The notes under the pieces: generated by a model | What the model saw: the letters and a program-made list of their open reading frames with translations, nothing else | Told to the model about the DNA's origin: nothing | Databases searched by the model: none | Part shown: piece after piece, positions 51,182 to 59,021 of the stretch | Layout of the letters: each line of letters begins with the position of its first letter | How positions within the stretch are numbered: position 1 is the first letter of the stretch | Source: JALYRV01 sp036675475 | Lineage (GTDB): Bacteria; Acidobacteriota; Vicinamibacteria; Vicinamibacterales; SCN-69-37 | Assembly: GCA_036675475.1 (NCBI GenBank) | Contig: JAKFEY010000001.1 | Location: 1-64,000, forward strand | Reading direction: 5' to 3' | DNA length: 64,000 bases | Position numbers and translations under genes: made by a program

Positions 51182-52806
51182 ACCGGCAGCGTCCAGGGAT
51201 CACGCGCGGCGCCCCGCGGGCCGGCTGCGTTGGCGCGGCCGAGAATGGCGAACGCCGCGTTGCGCCCGGGTGCCGCCATGATGCCGCCGCCGGGGTGCGT
51301 GGCGGAGCCGCACATATAAAGGTTGCGGATGGGTGTGCGATACGACGCCCATCCCGGGGCCGGGCGCAGGAAGAACAGCTGCTCGAGCGTGAGCTCACCC
51401 TGGAAGATGTTGCCCTCGGAGAGTCCCCACTCGCGCTCGAGATCCAGCGGCGTCACCACCTGCCGGTGCAGGATGATGTCGCGGATGTTCGGCGCGTGCT
51501 CGGCAATCGTGTTGATGACGGTGTCTCCGAACGCGTCCTTCTGATCGTCCCAGTTGCCCTCGGCCAGGTGATACGGCGCGTACTGCACGAAGCACGACAT
51601 CACGTGCTTGCCGGGCGGCGCGACGCTCGGATCCGTCAGGCTCGGAATGACGATGTCCATGTACGGACGCCGCGAAAACCGCCCGTACTTCGCATCGTCG
51701 TACGCGCGCTCCATGTAGTCCACGCTCGGAGAAATGGAGATGGCGCCGCGCAGGTGCGGGCCGTTGCCGGGCATGGCCGTGAAGTTGGGCAGCGCGTCGA
51801 GCGCGAGGTTCACCTTGCCAGACGAGCCGCGGTACTTGTAGCGGCGGATGTCTTCGACGAAGTCGTCAGGCAGGTGCTCGACGCCGGTCATCCGCTCGAA
51901 TGTCAGGCGCGGATCGACGCTCGACGCGATCACGTCGGCAAGGATGTAATCGCCGTTCTCGAGAATCACGCCCGTGGCGGATCCGTTCGAGACGATGATC
52001 TTGGCCACGCCGGCCTCGGTGCGGATTTCGACGCCGGCGGCGCGCGCCGCGCCGGCAATGGCATTCGACACCGCGCCCGTGCCGCCGCGCGAGAAGCCCC
52101 ACGAGCGGTAGGCGCCGTCGATTTCGCCCATGTAGTGGTGCAGCAGCACGTAGGCGGTGCCCGGCGATCGCACGCCGAGGAACGTGCCGATGATGCCAGA
52201 CGCCGACATCGTGGCCTTGAGTACGTCGGTCTCGAACCACTGATCGAGAAAATCGACCGCGCTCATCGTCATCAGCTGCAGCTGGTTGTAGCGATCGCGC
52301 AGCGGAAGATTGCGGAAGCGGTTGGCCAGGCCCGCAAGCTCCCGCAGTCCGCCGAAGCCGGGGCGCGTGGGATCGGGCGGCGTCATCGCCATGATCGGCT
52401 TGACGAAGCGGCCCATCTCGACCATCGCCTGCGAGTACTCGTCGTACGCCTCGGCGTCGATGCGTGAGTGGCGCGCGATTTCGCGGCGCGTCTGGCCGTG
52501 ATCGTTGGTGCGCCACAGGTAATCGCCGCTCGGCATCGGCGTAAAGGTGCCGTCGAGCGGAAGAATCTCGAGGCCGTGCCGCGCGAGGTCGAGCTCGCGG
52601 ATGATTTCGGGCCGCAGCAGCGACACGACATACGAGCACACCGAGAACTTGAAGCCGGGAAACACCTCCTCGGTGACTGCCGCGCCGCCCAGTACGTGGC
52701 GCCGCTCGAGCACGAGCACCTTTCGGCCCGCGCGCGCGAGATACGCCGCCGTCGTGAGCCCGTTGTGTCCCCCGCCGATAATGACGGCGTCGTACTTCGT
52801 GGCCAT
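51178..52806 (-). CDS. PYROXD2/phytoene-desaturase-like FAD oxidoreductase (first of pair)
   Basis: The protein has 542 residues from the ATG at 52806. DAVIIGGGHNGLTTAAYLARAG binds FAD; VLERRHVLGGAAVTEEVFPGFKFSVCSYV and RNLYMCGSATHPGGGIMAAPGRNAA are the conserved N- and C-terminal blocks. It is paralogous to the next gene but not close to it, so the pair may be a heterodimer or two steps. It is divergent from the GcvT-like gene, with 51 nt between the starts. Confidence 0.88.
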   Translation of the reverse strand: MATKYDAVIIGGGHNGLTTAAYLARAGRKVLVLERRHVLGGAAVTEEVFPGFKFSVCSYVVSLLRPEIIRELDLARHGLEILPLDGTFTPMPSGDYLWRTNDHGQTRREIARHSRIDAEAYDEYSQAMVEMGRFVKPIMAMTPPDPTRPGFGGLRELAGLANRFRNLPLRDRYNQLQLMTMSAVDFLDQWFETDVLKATMSASGIIGTFLGVRSPGTAYVLLHHYMGEIDGAYRSWGFSRGGTGAVSNAIAGAARAAGVEIRTEAGVAKIIVSNGSATGVILENGDYILADVIASSVDPRLTFERMTGVEHLPDDFVEDIRRYKYRGSSGKVNLALDALPNFTAMPGNGPHLRGAISISPSVDYMERAYDDAKYGRFSRRPYMDIVIPSLTDPSVAPPGKHVMSCFVQYAPYHLAEGNWDDQKDAFGDTVINTIAEHAPNIRDIILHRQVVTPLDLEREWGLSEGNIFQGELTLEQLFFLRPAPGWASYRTPIRNLYMCGSATHPGGGIMAAPGRNAAFAILGRANAAGPRGAARDPWTLPV

Positions 52807-52843
52807 CTGCACCGCAAAGAATACAGGAGACCGGACGGCGTTG

Positions 52844-52849
52844 TATCCT
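52844..52849 (+). promoter_or_regulatory. Candidate -10 box for the GcvT-like gene
   Basis: TATCCT ends 8 nt before the ATG at 52858. No ribosome site. Confidence 0.4.
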
Positions 52850-52857
52850 GTGCCGTC

Positions 52858-54072
52858 ATGCCGATCGGCACCCCGCTGCACGAGCGCACCTTTCCGCTGT
52901 GCACCAGCCTGAACTATCGCGACTGGGCCGGGTACTACGCTGTCAGCGCGTACGAAACGCACCACGAGCACGAATACAACGCCATCCGCAACGGCGCGGC
53001 GCTCATCGACATCTCGCCGCTGTTCAAATACATCCTCACCGGGCCCGGCGCCACCGCCCTCGTCGACCGCATCATCACGCGCAGCGCCGCGAAAATGAAG
53101 CCGGGGCAGGTGTACTACACGCCCTGGTGCGACGAGCGCGGCAAGGTGCTCGACGACGGCACCGTGACGCGGCTCGAGGAAAACAAGTATCGCTGGACGG
53201 CGGCCGAGCCGAACATGCGCTGGCTGCACGAGAACGCGCGCGGGCTCGACGTGCAGATCGAGGACGCGTCGGAGCGCATCGCGGCCATGGCGCTGCAGGG
53301 GCCCACATCCGGCGCGCTGCTGATGCGCGCGGCGGAGGCCGATGTCGCATCGCTGAAATATTTCCGGATGACGACCGGCACGATTCAGGGCATCCCGGCG
53401 GAAATTTCGCGCACCGGCTATACCGGCGACCTTGGCTTCGAGATCTGGGTCGATGCCGACAAAGCCGCAGCGGTGTGGGATGTGCTCATGACCGAAGGCC
53501 GCGCCTTTGCCGTCAAGCCCACCGGCATGCTGGCGCTCGATGTCTCACGCATCGAAGCGGGCCTGCTGCTGATCGATGTCGACTTCTTCAGCGCGCGCAA
53601 AGCCCAGATCGCGTCGCAGCTCTATTCGCCGTTCGAGATGAGCCTGGATCGGCTTGTCGATCTTTCGAAAGAGCGGTTCATCGGCCGGCAGGCGCTCGCG
53701 GCGGAAGCCAGACAAGGCCCGCCTCGCCGCATCGTCGGTCTCGAGTTCGACTGGCCGGAAGTGGAGCGCATCTACGAGCGCGCCGGCCTGCCGCCCATGA
53801 CGGTCGCGACGGCGTCGCGCGTCGCCGTGCCCGTGTACGCGCCCGGCCGCGGCCAGATCGGCCGCGCCACGTCGACGACCTGGTCGCCGATCCTGAAGCG
53901 CATGATCGCGCTTGCCACGCTCGACGCCTCCATGTCCGCGCCCGGCACGCGCCTCGAGGTCGAACACACCGTCGACGCCGTCCGCCACCGCGTCGCCGCC
54001 AACGTCACCCCGACCCCGTTCTACAACCCGCCGCAGAAGACCGCGCCGATTGGACAGCTGAACCCGGCATAG
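52858..54072 (+). CDS. GcvT-family aminomethyltransferase (folate-dependent)
   Basis: The protein has 404 residues. The GcvT fold is shown by AALIDISPLFKYILTGPGA, ALQGPTSGALL, ISRTGYTGDLGFEIWV, KPTGMLALDVSRIEAGLLLIDVDF, and the C-terminal IGRATSTTWSPILKRMIALATLD. Such proteins take one-carbon units onto tetrahydrofolate from methylated amines such as glycine, sarcosine or dimethylglycine. No GcvH, GcvP or other glycine-cleavage gene is nearby, so it is probably a catabolic, not housekeeping, member. It lies between the FAD pair and the Rieske oxygenase. Confidence 0.88.
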   Translation: MPIGTPLHERTFPLCTSLNYRDWAGYYAVSAYETHHEHEYNAIRNGAALIDISPLFKYILTGPGATALVDRIITRSAAKMKPGQVYYTPWCDERGKVLDDGTVTRLEENKYRWTAAEPNMRWLHENARGLDVQIEDASERIAAMALQGPTSGALLMRAAEADVASLKYFRMTTGTIQGIPAEISRTGYTGDLGFEIWVDADKAAAVWDVLMTEGRAFAVKPTGMLALDVSRIEAGLLLIDVDFFSARKAQIASQLYSPFEMSLDRLVDLSKERFIGRQALAAEARQGPPRRIVGLEFDWPEVERIYERAGLPPMTVATASRVAVPVYAPGRGQIGRATSTTWSPILKRMIALATLDASMSAPGTRLEVEHTVDAVRHRVAANVTPTPFYNPPQKTAPIGQLNPA

Positions 54073-54100
54073 CAGACTTGGCTCAATGACGCCGCTCGTC

Positions 54101-54202
54101 TGCGTGCCCGATGTCGCGCAGCGGTGCCGAGGTGAGGGCGCGCCAAAGAGCGGTCGCGCCTGCGATCTTTTAACGGCCCCGCTGCACGACATCGAGCACG
54201 CA
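54101..54202. repeat. Hairpin element C
   Basis: Arms of 29 nt (54101-54129 and 54174-54202) match at 26 positions with a 44-nt loop containing TCTTTTAACGG. It has the same size and layout as element B, but a different sequence. Confidence 0.78.
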
Positions 54203-54241
54203 ACCAACGGCGAGCGCGGACGCATGGCTGCGCGTGATCCG

Positions 54242-54359
54242 GGCCGCGCTGAGCGCGAGCGGTCGGTCTGTCGCGGCGCCGTGGTTGTACATGCGAGCTG
54301 AGATCGCCCGAGCTACGCGGCGCAGCGACAGACTGACCCGAGCGCCCTTTCGCGCGGCC
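54242..54359. repeat. 118-bp self-complementary element A, right copy (inverted)
   Basis: Reverse complement of 49355-49472 with two differences. It ends 6 nt from the stop codon of the Rieske gene. The two copies enclose the FAD pair and the GcvT-like gene, 4.77 kb. Elements A-right and C fill the space from 54073 to 54365. Confidence 0.9.
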
Positions 54360-54365
54360 CCAGCG

Positions 54366-55541
54366 TCAGGCCTGGCTGGGATCCTCGCCGAGGACGACTG
54401 TGATGAAGCGGTCGAAGGCGTAGAGGAGGTCTTCGCGGTTCGAGTAGGGGCCCGGGACGTAGGCGGGCGAGGAGATGCCCTGCTGCGACAGTTCGCAGAC
54501 GTGCCAGTCCTGCCGGTTGGTGAGGTCCCAGAAGTCGAGCACGTCTTTCGCGTCGAAGCCGGGCTTCGCGAGTTCTTCGGGCGCGAACAGCCATTCGCAC
54601 GTCAGCCGCGTGCGGTCGGGCGCGAGCGGCTCGGTGCGATGCACCATCACGTAGTCGGGGTGCAGGCTCAGGAAGAGATTCGGGAAGATGGCGTAGTAGT
54701 AGACGCACCGCCGGTCCTCTTCCGAGAGGCCCGGCAGCAGGTCGCGCGGGCACGAGCCGTCCATCGACATGGTGATGATGCCGGGGCGCAGGTCCATGCG
54801 GCCGCCCATGTAGGTGCGGCGCAGCGGCTCGTTTTCGCCGCTCATGTAGTGCGAGAGCTTGTTGAGCGCCGGATGAAGATTCGGGCAGTGCAGGCACTCG
54901 TTGAAGTTCTGGATGATCAGCTTCCAGTTCGCGCCGATCTCATAGACTTCGCGGCCGCCGCGGCGCAGGCGCTCCATCTGCCAGGGCGCGAACTTCTCGG
55001 GCAGGGCCGCAAGGTGATCGGCGAGCGGATCGCCGCCGTTCTCGGCGAGATTGACGAACACAAAGCCGGCCCAGACCTCGGTGGCCACCGAGTGCAGCGG
55101 GAAGCGCGCCTTGTCGAAGCCGGGCGTGCCCTCCATGTGCGGCGCGCCGACCAGGCGGCCGGTGAGGTCGTACGTCCACGAGTGGTACGGGCACTGAATC
55201 GCGCCGGCAAAATGGCCATGCGATTCCACGCACAGCCGCGTGCCGCGGTGGCGGCAGACGTTGTGATGCGCGCGAATCGACGCGTCATCGTCGCCGGTGC
55301 GCGTGATGATGATGCTCTGGCCGGCGATGTCGCGGAGCATGTAATCGCCCTTGCGCGGCACTTCTTCGGCGCGCCCGGCCTGCACCCAGTTGGAGCGGAA
55401 GAAGAGATCCAGCTCGCGCTCGAAGAGGCGCGGGCTGGTGTAGAAGCGCGCGGGAAGGGTGGTGGCGCCTTCGGGCAGCGGATCGCGCGGCTTGATGTGC
55501 GAAGCCGGAACGTCGTGCGTGAGGTCGCTCACGTGAGGCAT
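54366..55541 (-). CDS. Rieske non-heme iron oxygenase, alpha subunit
   Basis: The protein has 391 residues. The Rieske cluster is C96-R-H98 and C117-P-Y-H120. The mononuclear iron site is NFNECLHCPNLHP (H218, H223). E215 replaces the usual bridging Asp, as in the quaternary-amine branch (carnitine and glycine-betaine monooxygenases). No reductase gene is in the window. With the GcvT-like and FAD genes, oxidative N-demethylation is the likely theme. The start is 11 bp from the divergent permease start. Confidence 0.88.
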   Translation of the reverse strand: MPHVSDLTHDVPASHIKPRDPLPEGATTLPARFYTSPRLFERELDLFFRSNWVQAGRAEEVPRKGDYMLRDIAGQSIIITRTGDDDASIRAHHNVCRHRGTRLCVESHGHFAGAIQCPYHSWTYDLTGRLVGAPHMEGTPGFDKARFPLHSVATEVWAGFVFVNLAENGGDPLADHLAALPEKFAPWQMERLRRGGREVYEIGANWKLIIQNFNECLHCPNLHPALNKLSHYMSGENEPLRRTYMGGRMDLRPGIITMSMDGSCPRDLLPGLSEEDRRCVYYYAIFPNLFLSLHPDYVMVHRTEPLAPDRTRLTCEWLFAPEELAKPGFDAKDVLDFWDLTNRQDWHVCELSQQGISSPAYVPGPYSNREDLLYAFDRFITVVLGEDPSQA

Positions 55542-55552
55542 GATAGCGCACC

Positions 55553-56824
55553 GTGAATCATCCAGCCCTGAAGCGCGCGCTCGGCCCGTGGGACCTGACG
55601 GCCCTCGGCGTCAATCAGGTGATTGGCACCGGCGTGTTCCTGATGCCGGCGCTCGTGGCCGGGCAGGTGGGATCGTGGAGCACGGTCGCCGTGCTGGCGG
55701 TCGGCGGCCTGTCGATGTTCATCGCGCTTTGTTTCGCCGAAGCGTCCAGCCGGGTGGCGACGACCGGCGGCGCCTACATCTACACGCGGCAGGCGTTCGG
55801 CCGCTTCATCGGCTTCGAAGTGGGCTGGATGACGTGGTTCACGCGCGTGGCGAGCTGGGCCGGCGTCGCATATGGATTGACGATGTATCTGGCGCGGTAC
55901 TGGCCGGCGCTCGACGACGGCACCGCGCGTGGGCTCTTCCTGACGGGCGTGTTCGGCGTGCTGACGGCCATCAACATCCGCGGCATCCGCCAGAGTGCGT
56001 GGGTCGTGAACTCGCTGACCATCGGCAAGCTGGTGCCGCTCGCCGTGTTCGTGGCCGGCGGCCTGGCGTTCGTGGAATGGTCGCGGGTGATGCCCGTCAA
56101 GCCGTGGCCGCCGTTCGATCAGACGTCGGCGGCGCTTCTGTATCTGATCTTCGCGTTCGGCGGCTACGAGGTGGTGCCGGTGCCGGCGGGCGAGGCGCGG
56201 CGCCCGGAGCGCGACGTGCCGTTCGCGATGGTGATGACGATTGCGATCGTGACGCTGCTCACCATCCTCGTGCAGGTGGTGGCGCAGGGTGTGCTGGCAA
56301 ATGTGGAGATCTCGAAGGCGCCGCTTGCCGACGCGGCCGTGATCTTTCTGGGCGCGGGGGGCGCGCTGCTGCTCACGATTGGCGCCGTGATTTCCACGAC
56401 CGGCAACAACATGGGGCAGTCGCTGTCGGGATCGCGCAGCCTGTTTGCGCTCGCCGAGCAGCGCGACTTGCCGCAGGCGATGGCCTGGGTGCATCCGCGG
56501 TGGCGCACGCCGGTGGTGGCGATCGTGATCACGTCCGCGGTGGCGCTGGCGCTTGCCGTGACGGGTTCATTCTCGACGCTCGCGCTCGCGAGTGCCGTCA
56601 GCCGGTTGCTGGTCTACGCGGGCACCGCGGCCGCCGTGCTGGCGCTGCGGCGCGAAGGGCGCGCGCCGTTCACGATTCCCGGCGGCCCCGTGGTTCCCGT
56701 CGCCGCGCTGCTGGTGTGCCTGGCGCTGGTGGCCGCCGCGACGTCGGAGCAATTCCGCATCGGCGGCCTCGCGCTAATCGTCGGCGCCGCACTGTTCGCG
56801 GTAGCCCGCTGGTCCGACCCTTAA
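55553..56824 (+). CDS. APC-superfamily amino acid/amine permease
   Basis: The protein has 423 residues, about 12 transmembrane segments and a GTG start. ALGPWDLTALGVNQVIGTGVFLMPALVAGQVG is the substrate-binding first helix, and FAEASSRVATTGGAYIYTRQAFGRFIGFEVGWMTW follows, both typical of APC transporters. It is divergent from the Rieske gene and probably brings in its substrate. Its TAA overlaps the stop of the next convergent gene in TTAA. Confidence 0.9.
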   Translation: MNHPALKRALGPWDLTALGVNQVIGTGVFLMPALVAGQVGSWSTVAVLAVGGLSMFIALCFAEASSRVATTGGAYIYTRQAFGRFIGFEVGWMTWFTRVASWAGVAYGLTMYLARYWPALDDGTARGLFLTGVFGVLTAINIRGIRQSAWVVNSLTIGKLVPLAVFVAGGLAFVEWSRVMPVKPWPPFDQTSAALLYLIFAFGGYEVVPVPAGEARRPERDVPFAMVMTIAIVTLLTILVQVVAQGVLANVEISKAPLADAAVIFLGAGGALLLTIGAVISTTGNNMGQSLSGSRSLFALAEQRDLPQAMAWVHPRWRTPVVAIVITSAVALALAVTGSFSTLALASAVSRLLVYAGTAAAVLALRREGRAPFTIPGGPVVPVAALLVCLALVAAATSEQFRIGGLALIVGAALFAVARWSDP

Positions 56825-57579
56825 CTGCTGACGTAGTCCTGGCTGTGCCGTTCGAGCAGCCGGTACTTCACGGCCGCCATGAAGAAGAACAGCGGCAGCA
56901 GCAGTTCGGCCGCGGTCGCGAGTAGATTCGCGGTCCAGAGCAGATAGCGGCTTTCCACGCCAAAGACCGTGGCGAACATCAGGCCGAGCAGCACGTCCAC
57001 CACCATGCCCGCGATCATGCCGGCGAGCACGCCGAAGACCGGCGCGCGATAGGTGCGGCGCTCGTCGGCCGTCATTTCGCGATAGCTGCGATAGATGGCG
57101 ATGCAGGCGGCAATCGAGGCGGCAAACACCAGCATGCCGAGCGCGATCATCGTGCCGTCGAGCGCGGCGCGCGCCGCGCGATAGGCGGACGTGCCGATGG
57201 CGGCGGCGATGATGGGCGCAACGGCGACCAGGGCGGCGGCGACGTAGAGCGCCTTGATGTTGCCGCCGCGCAGCCACGGCCGGCGATGCGGAAAGGCCAG
57301 GCCGAAGTGCAGGAACACGGTGGCCGACAACAGGCCGGCGCCGAGCACCAGGCCGTCGATGGCGGCGATCCCGAGCCGGCTTTCAGGCAGCCGGATGGCG
57401 GCAATCAGAAGGGGAAGTCCGAACGCCAGCTCCGACGCGGCCAGCGCGAGGAACAGCCGCGCGCGGCGATCGGCGCGATGCCGCCGCCACACGACGATGG
57501 CCACGATCAGCGCGAGCAGCGCCGGCGCGCTTTGCAGCGGGTCGATGCCCCACCCGTACATCATGTCTGCGCTGCCCAT
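56821..57579 (-). CDS. Seven-helix membrane hypothetical protein
   Basis: The protein has 252 residues with about seven hydrophobic helices (APALLALIVAIVVW, LLSATVFLHFGLAFPHRRPWL, ALYVAAALVAVAPIIAAAI and others). The FGLAFPHRRPW block resembles the sensor region that precedes some histidine kinases, but no kinase part is present. It has a TAGAAT box 9 nt before its start. Function is unknown. Confidence 0.75.
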   Translation of the reverse strand: MGSADMMYGWGIDPLQSAPALLALIVAIVVWRRHRADRRARLFLALAASELAFGLPLLIAAIRLPESRLGIAAIDGLVLGAGLLSATVFLHFGLAFPHRRPWLRGGNIKALYVAAALVAVAPIIAAAIGTSAYRAARAALDGTMIALGMLVFAASIAACIAIYRSYREMTADERRTYRAPVFGVLAGMIAGMVVDVLLGLMFATVFGVESRYLLWTANLLATAAELLLPLFFFMAAVKYRLLERHSQDYVSS

Positions 57580-57588
57580 CCGTCCTGA

Positions 57589-57594
57589 ATTCTA
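57589..57594 (-). promoter_or_regulatory. Candidate -10 box for the membrane protein gene
   Basis: TAGAAT (5 of 6) ends 9 nt before the ATG at 57579. AGGA in the short leader could also act as a weak ribosome site. Confidence 0.4.
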
Positions 57595-57629
57595 ACTGCC
57601 TCCTGCGGGCCAAAACCGCGCGCGGCAAG

Positions 57630-57635
57630 TAAAAT
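57630..57635 (+). promoter_or_regulatory. Candidate -10 box for the M14-panE-TSUP operon
   Basis: TAAAAT ends 9 nt before the ATG at 57645, the same box and distance as for the ABC-F gene at 3879. Confidence 0.45.
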
Positions 57636-57644
57636 GTTGCGGCC

Positions 57645-59021
57645 ATGACATTTCGACGCGCCGCCGGCGCTCTCGTCTGCGCCGTCGCGCTGTCCGCGTG
57701 CGCCATGCGCACCGCCTCGACGGCCGGCATCGACCCCTCGTACACGGGCCGCCTCGCGGCGATCTGGGACGCCGAACATGTCTCATCGCCCATTTCGGCA
57801 CTCGTCGACCATGCCGAGGTCGAGCGGCGGATCAACTCGCTGCCGGCCGGCCTCTTCACGGTGCGTCAGGCCGGCGCCTCGGTTGAAGGCCGCGCCATTT
57901 ATCACGTGAAGGCGGGCACCGGCCCGATGCCCGTGCTGCTCTGGTCGCAGATGCACGGCGACGAGCCGACGGCCACCTCCGCGCTCTTCGACATCTTCGC
58001 GTATCTCGACACGCATCGCGCGGAGCCCATGGCCGCGCGCATTCTCGAACGCCTCACGCTGCATGCCGTGCCGATGCTCAACCCCGACGGCGCCGAGCGG
58101 TTTCAGCGCCGCAACGCGCAGGGCATCGACATCAATCGCGACGCGCTCAATCTCGTGACGCCCGAAGCGCGGCTGCTCAAGCAGCTGCGCGACGAGCTGA
58201 ACCCCGCGATTGGTTTCAACCTGCACAACCAGAGCTGGCGCACCGCCATTGGCAAGCCCGCGCGCCCTGCCACGATCTCGCTGCTGTCGGTGGCCTACAA
58301 CGAGGCGCGTACGGTCAATGCCGGGCGCATGCTCACCAGGAAGCTTGCAGCGACGGTACGGAACGCCATCGAGCCCATTGCCGGCGATCGGATCGGCAAG
58401 TACGACGACAGCTTCGAAGTGCGCGCCTTCGGCGACAACATCACACTGTGGGGCACGCCCGTGCTGTTGATCGAAACGGGGCCGTGGCCCGCCGAACCAA
58501 TGGACCCGCCGCTCGTGCGGCTCAATTTCGTGGCGATTCTCGCGGCGCTCGACGCGCTGGCCACCGGGCGCGTGCATGACGCGGATCCGGCGCGATACGA
58601 CTCGCTGCCCATGAACGACTCGGGTCTCTCGTACACGATCGTGCGCGGCGGCAGCGTGCTGCGCGGCGACGGCCTGCCGGCCTTTCGCGCCGATGTCGGG
58701 CTGACGGGCCAGCGCCGGGTTCGCATGCACAACGGACGGCGCGAGGCCTGGATCTCGACGAGCATTGACGACCTCGGCGACCTGCGCACCAGCACGGCGC
58801 TGTTCGACGTCGATGCCACCGGCCTCACCATCGCGCCCGCCATCGACGGTGTCGCCGCGGGGGCGGAGATCAAGCTGCCTGACTGGACGCGCGACAACCC
58901 CGCGTCCGTGCTCGTGCAGACCGGCTCGCCAGGAAGCCTGATGCTGCTGCGCCCGCTCGCCGACGGCCGCTACAAAGTCGAACGTGTGCTGCCCGGCGCA
59001 TGGCGGATGGATCAGCCGTGA
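57645..59021 (+). CDS. M14-family zinc carboxypeptidase, probable lipoprotein
   Basis: The protein has 458 residues. The signal peptide ends in a lipobox (VALSACAM). Zinc ligands are H104 and E107 (QMHGDEPTATS) and H194 (FNLHNQSWRT). MLNPDGAERFQRRNAQGIDINRD is the substrate-binding region. A C-terminal domain of about 140 residues is beta-rich. It probably trims peptides or wall material in the periplasm. Its stop overlaps the panE-like GTG by 4 nt, an odd pairing with a cytosolic enzyme. Confidence 0.88.
   Translation: MTFRRAAGALVCAVALSACAMRTASTAGIDPSYTGRLAAIWDAEHVSSPISALVDHAEVERRINSLPAGLFTVRQAGASVEGRAIYHVKAGTGPMPVLLWSQMHGDEPTATSALFDIFAYLDTHRAEPMAARILERLTLHAVPMLNPDGAERFQRRNAQGIDINRDALNLVTPEARLLKQLRDELNPAIGFNLHNQSWRTAIGKPARPATISLLSVAYNEARTVNAGRMLTRKLAATVRNAIEPIAGDRIGKYDDSFEVRAFGDNITLWGTPVLLIETGPWPAEPMDPPLVRLNFVAILAALDALATGRVHDADPARYDSLPMNDSGLSYTIVRGGSVLRGDGLPAFRADVGLTGQRRVRMHNGRREAWISTSIDDLGDLRTSTALFDVDATGLTIAPAIDGVAAGAEIKLPDWTRDNPASVLVQTGSPGSLMLLRPLADGRYKVERVLPGAWRMDQP

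Noticed and set aside
52858..54072. Housekeeping glycine-cleavage T protein
   Set aside because: No gcvH or gcvP nearby, and the neighbours are FAD oxidoreductases and a Rieske oxygenase. A catabolic GcvT-family role fits better.
49355..54359. Composite transposon
   Set aside because: Inverted ends are present, but there is no transposase or integrase gene and no visible target duplication. I therefore report only the repeats.
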